Below are positions 5,428-5,878 of a DNA stretch of 5,878 nt, piece by piece (position 1 is the stretch's first letter; every line of letters begins with the position of its first letter). This DNA is from CAYLNK01 sp964384675 (GTDB lineage Bacteria > Acidobacteriota > Thermoanaerobaculia > UBA5066): NCBI GenBank assembly GCA_964384675.1, contig CAYLNK010000371.1, positions 1-5,878 of the forward strand, written 5' to 3'. The notes under the pieces were generated by a model. That model was not told the DNA's origin. It saw only the letters and a list, made by a program, of their open reading frames with translations, and made no database searches. The position numbers and the translations under genes were made by a program.

Positions 5428-5878
5428 TTGCCCAGGCGCGAGATGCCTTGCTCGCAGAGCTTGACCAGGAGCTCACGGGTCAGCCCGCTATCCCACTCCG
5501 GCGTGAAGCGGGGCGCGTGCTTGAGAGCCTGTCGATAGGCGTGGGCCGCGCGGCGGGCGTCTCCGGCGCGCTGGTAGAGGTTGCCGGCGTGGAACCAGGC
5601 GAGCGGCAGGGCGGGATCGACGTAGAGCGCCTGCTGGAGCTGCGCCAGCGCTTCGGCCGGCTCGTTCTGGCGATCGCAGAGGAGGCCGAGAAGGAGATAC
5701 GCCGGCGCGAAGAGGGGCTCCCGCGCGATCACGGCACGCACGGCCTCGGCGGCCTCGGCGTGACGGCCGAGCGCGGCCCGCAACCGGGCCACGAGGAAGG
5801 CCGCGTCACGATCGCGTGGGTCGCGGGCGGACCGATCCTCGGCGAGGGCGAGCGCCGCGGGGTAGTCCTCGGCGGCCA
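5400..5878 (-). CDS. TPR-repeat protein, C-terminal part, probably of a CheR-type methyltransferase (5' end outside window)
   Basis: The frame is open from the window edge to the TAG at 5402-5400, about 159 codons. An internal GTG at 5792-5790 is possible, but the repeat pattern continues upstream of it (EDYPAALALAEDRSARDPRDRDAAFLV, broken across repeats), so the gene most likely starts outside. Helix-turn-helix TPR units are clear: RLRAALGRHAEAAEAVRAVI, AYLLLGLLCDRQNEPAEALA, LAWFHAGNLYQRAGDARRAA. The combination ALYVDPALPLAWFHAGNLY plus a late SGLTRELL resembles the TPR tail of chemotaxis protein-glutamate methyltransferases (CheR with TPR), which methylates receptor glutamates; the catalytic domain is not in view, so a generic TPR protein remains possible. 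The last eight residues (GSGTNFLL) and the stop are encoded by the palindrome at 5368-5427, so the natural C-terminus has probably been replaced. It ends 73 nt before the RDD gene. Confidence 0.72.
   Translation of the reverse strand, partial: AAEDYPAALALAEDRSARDPRDRDAAFLVARLRAALGRHAEAAEAVRAVIAREPLFAPAYLLLGLLCDRQNEPAEALAQLQQALYVDPALPLAWFHAGNLYQRAGDARRAAHAYRQALKHAPRFTPEWDSGLTRELLVKLCEQGISRLGKGSGTNFLL

Overview
The window is a GC-rich (about 70-75% by eye), gene-dense bacterial chromosome segment. Every gene I can support lies on the minus strand. I see no RNA gene, CRISPR array, transposase or phage gene. GC content, frequent GTG/TTG starts and a REP-like palindrome suggest an environmental Gram-negative lineage (for example Myxococcota/Desulfobacterota-like, Rokubacteria-like or a proteobacterium). 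The sequence alone does not fix the taxon.

Layout in transcription order (high to low coordinates): (1) the 3' part of a TPR-repeat gene whose repeats resemble the C-terminal TPR domain of CheR-type chemotaxis methyltransferases; (2) a near-perfect 60-bp REP/MITE-like palindrome (5368-5427) that supplies the last eight codons and the stop of that gene; (3) a six-gene block: an RDD-family membrane protein, a SpoIIM/DUF95 membrane protein, a multi-pass protein with a C-terminal DUF4129 domain, a DUF4350 protein, a MoxR AAA+ ATPase, and the first 30 codons of a gene that is most likely DUF58.

The block is almost certainly one operon. Junctions are a 4-nt gap (RDD/SpoIIM), an 11-nt overlap (SpoIIM/DUF4129), then three successive 4-nt stop/start overlaps (TTGA, GTGA, GTGA). 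Good Shine-Dalgarno sequences support three of the starts. All six chosen starts are GTG or TTG, none ATG.

MoxR and DUF58 proteins are a recurrent pair (AAA+ chaperone-like ATPase plus a membrane-anchored partner with a VWA-like domain). DUF4129, DUF4350, RDD and SpoIIM-like proteins are frequent companions. A reasonable inference is a cytoplasmic ATPase working on an envelope-embedded assembly of five membrane proteins. The substrate and physiological role of such modules are not established, so this is a known but functionally undefined gene neighbourhood rather than a new one. The most unusual local feature is the palindrome forming the 3' end of the TPR gene.
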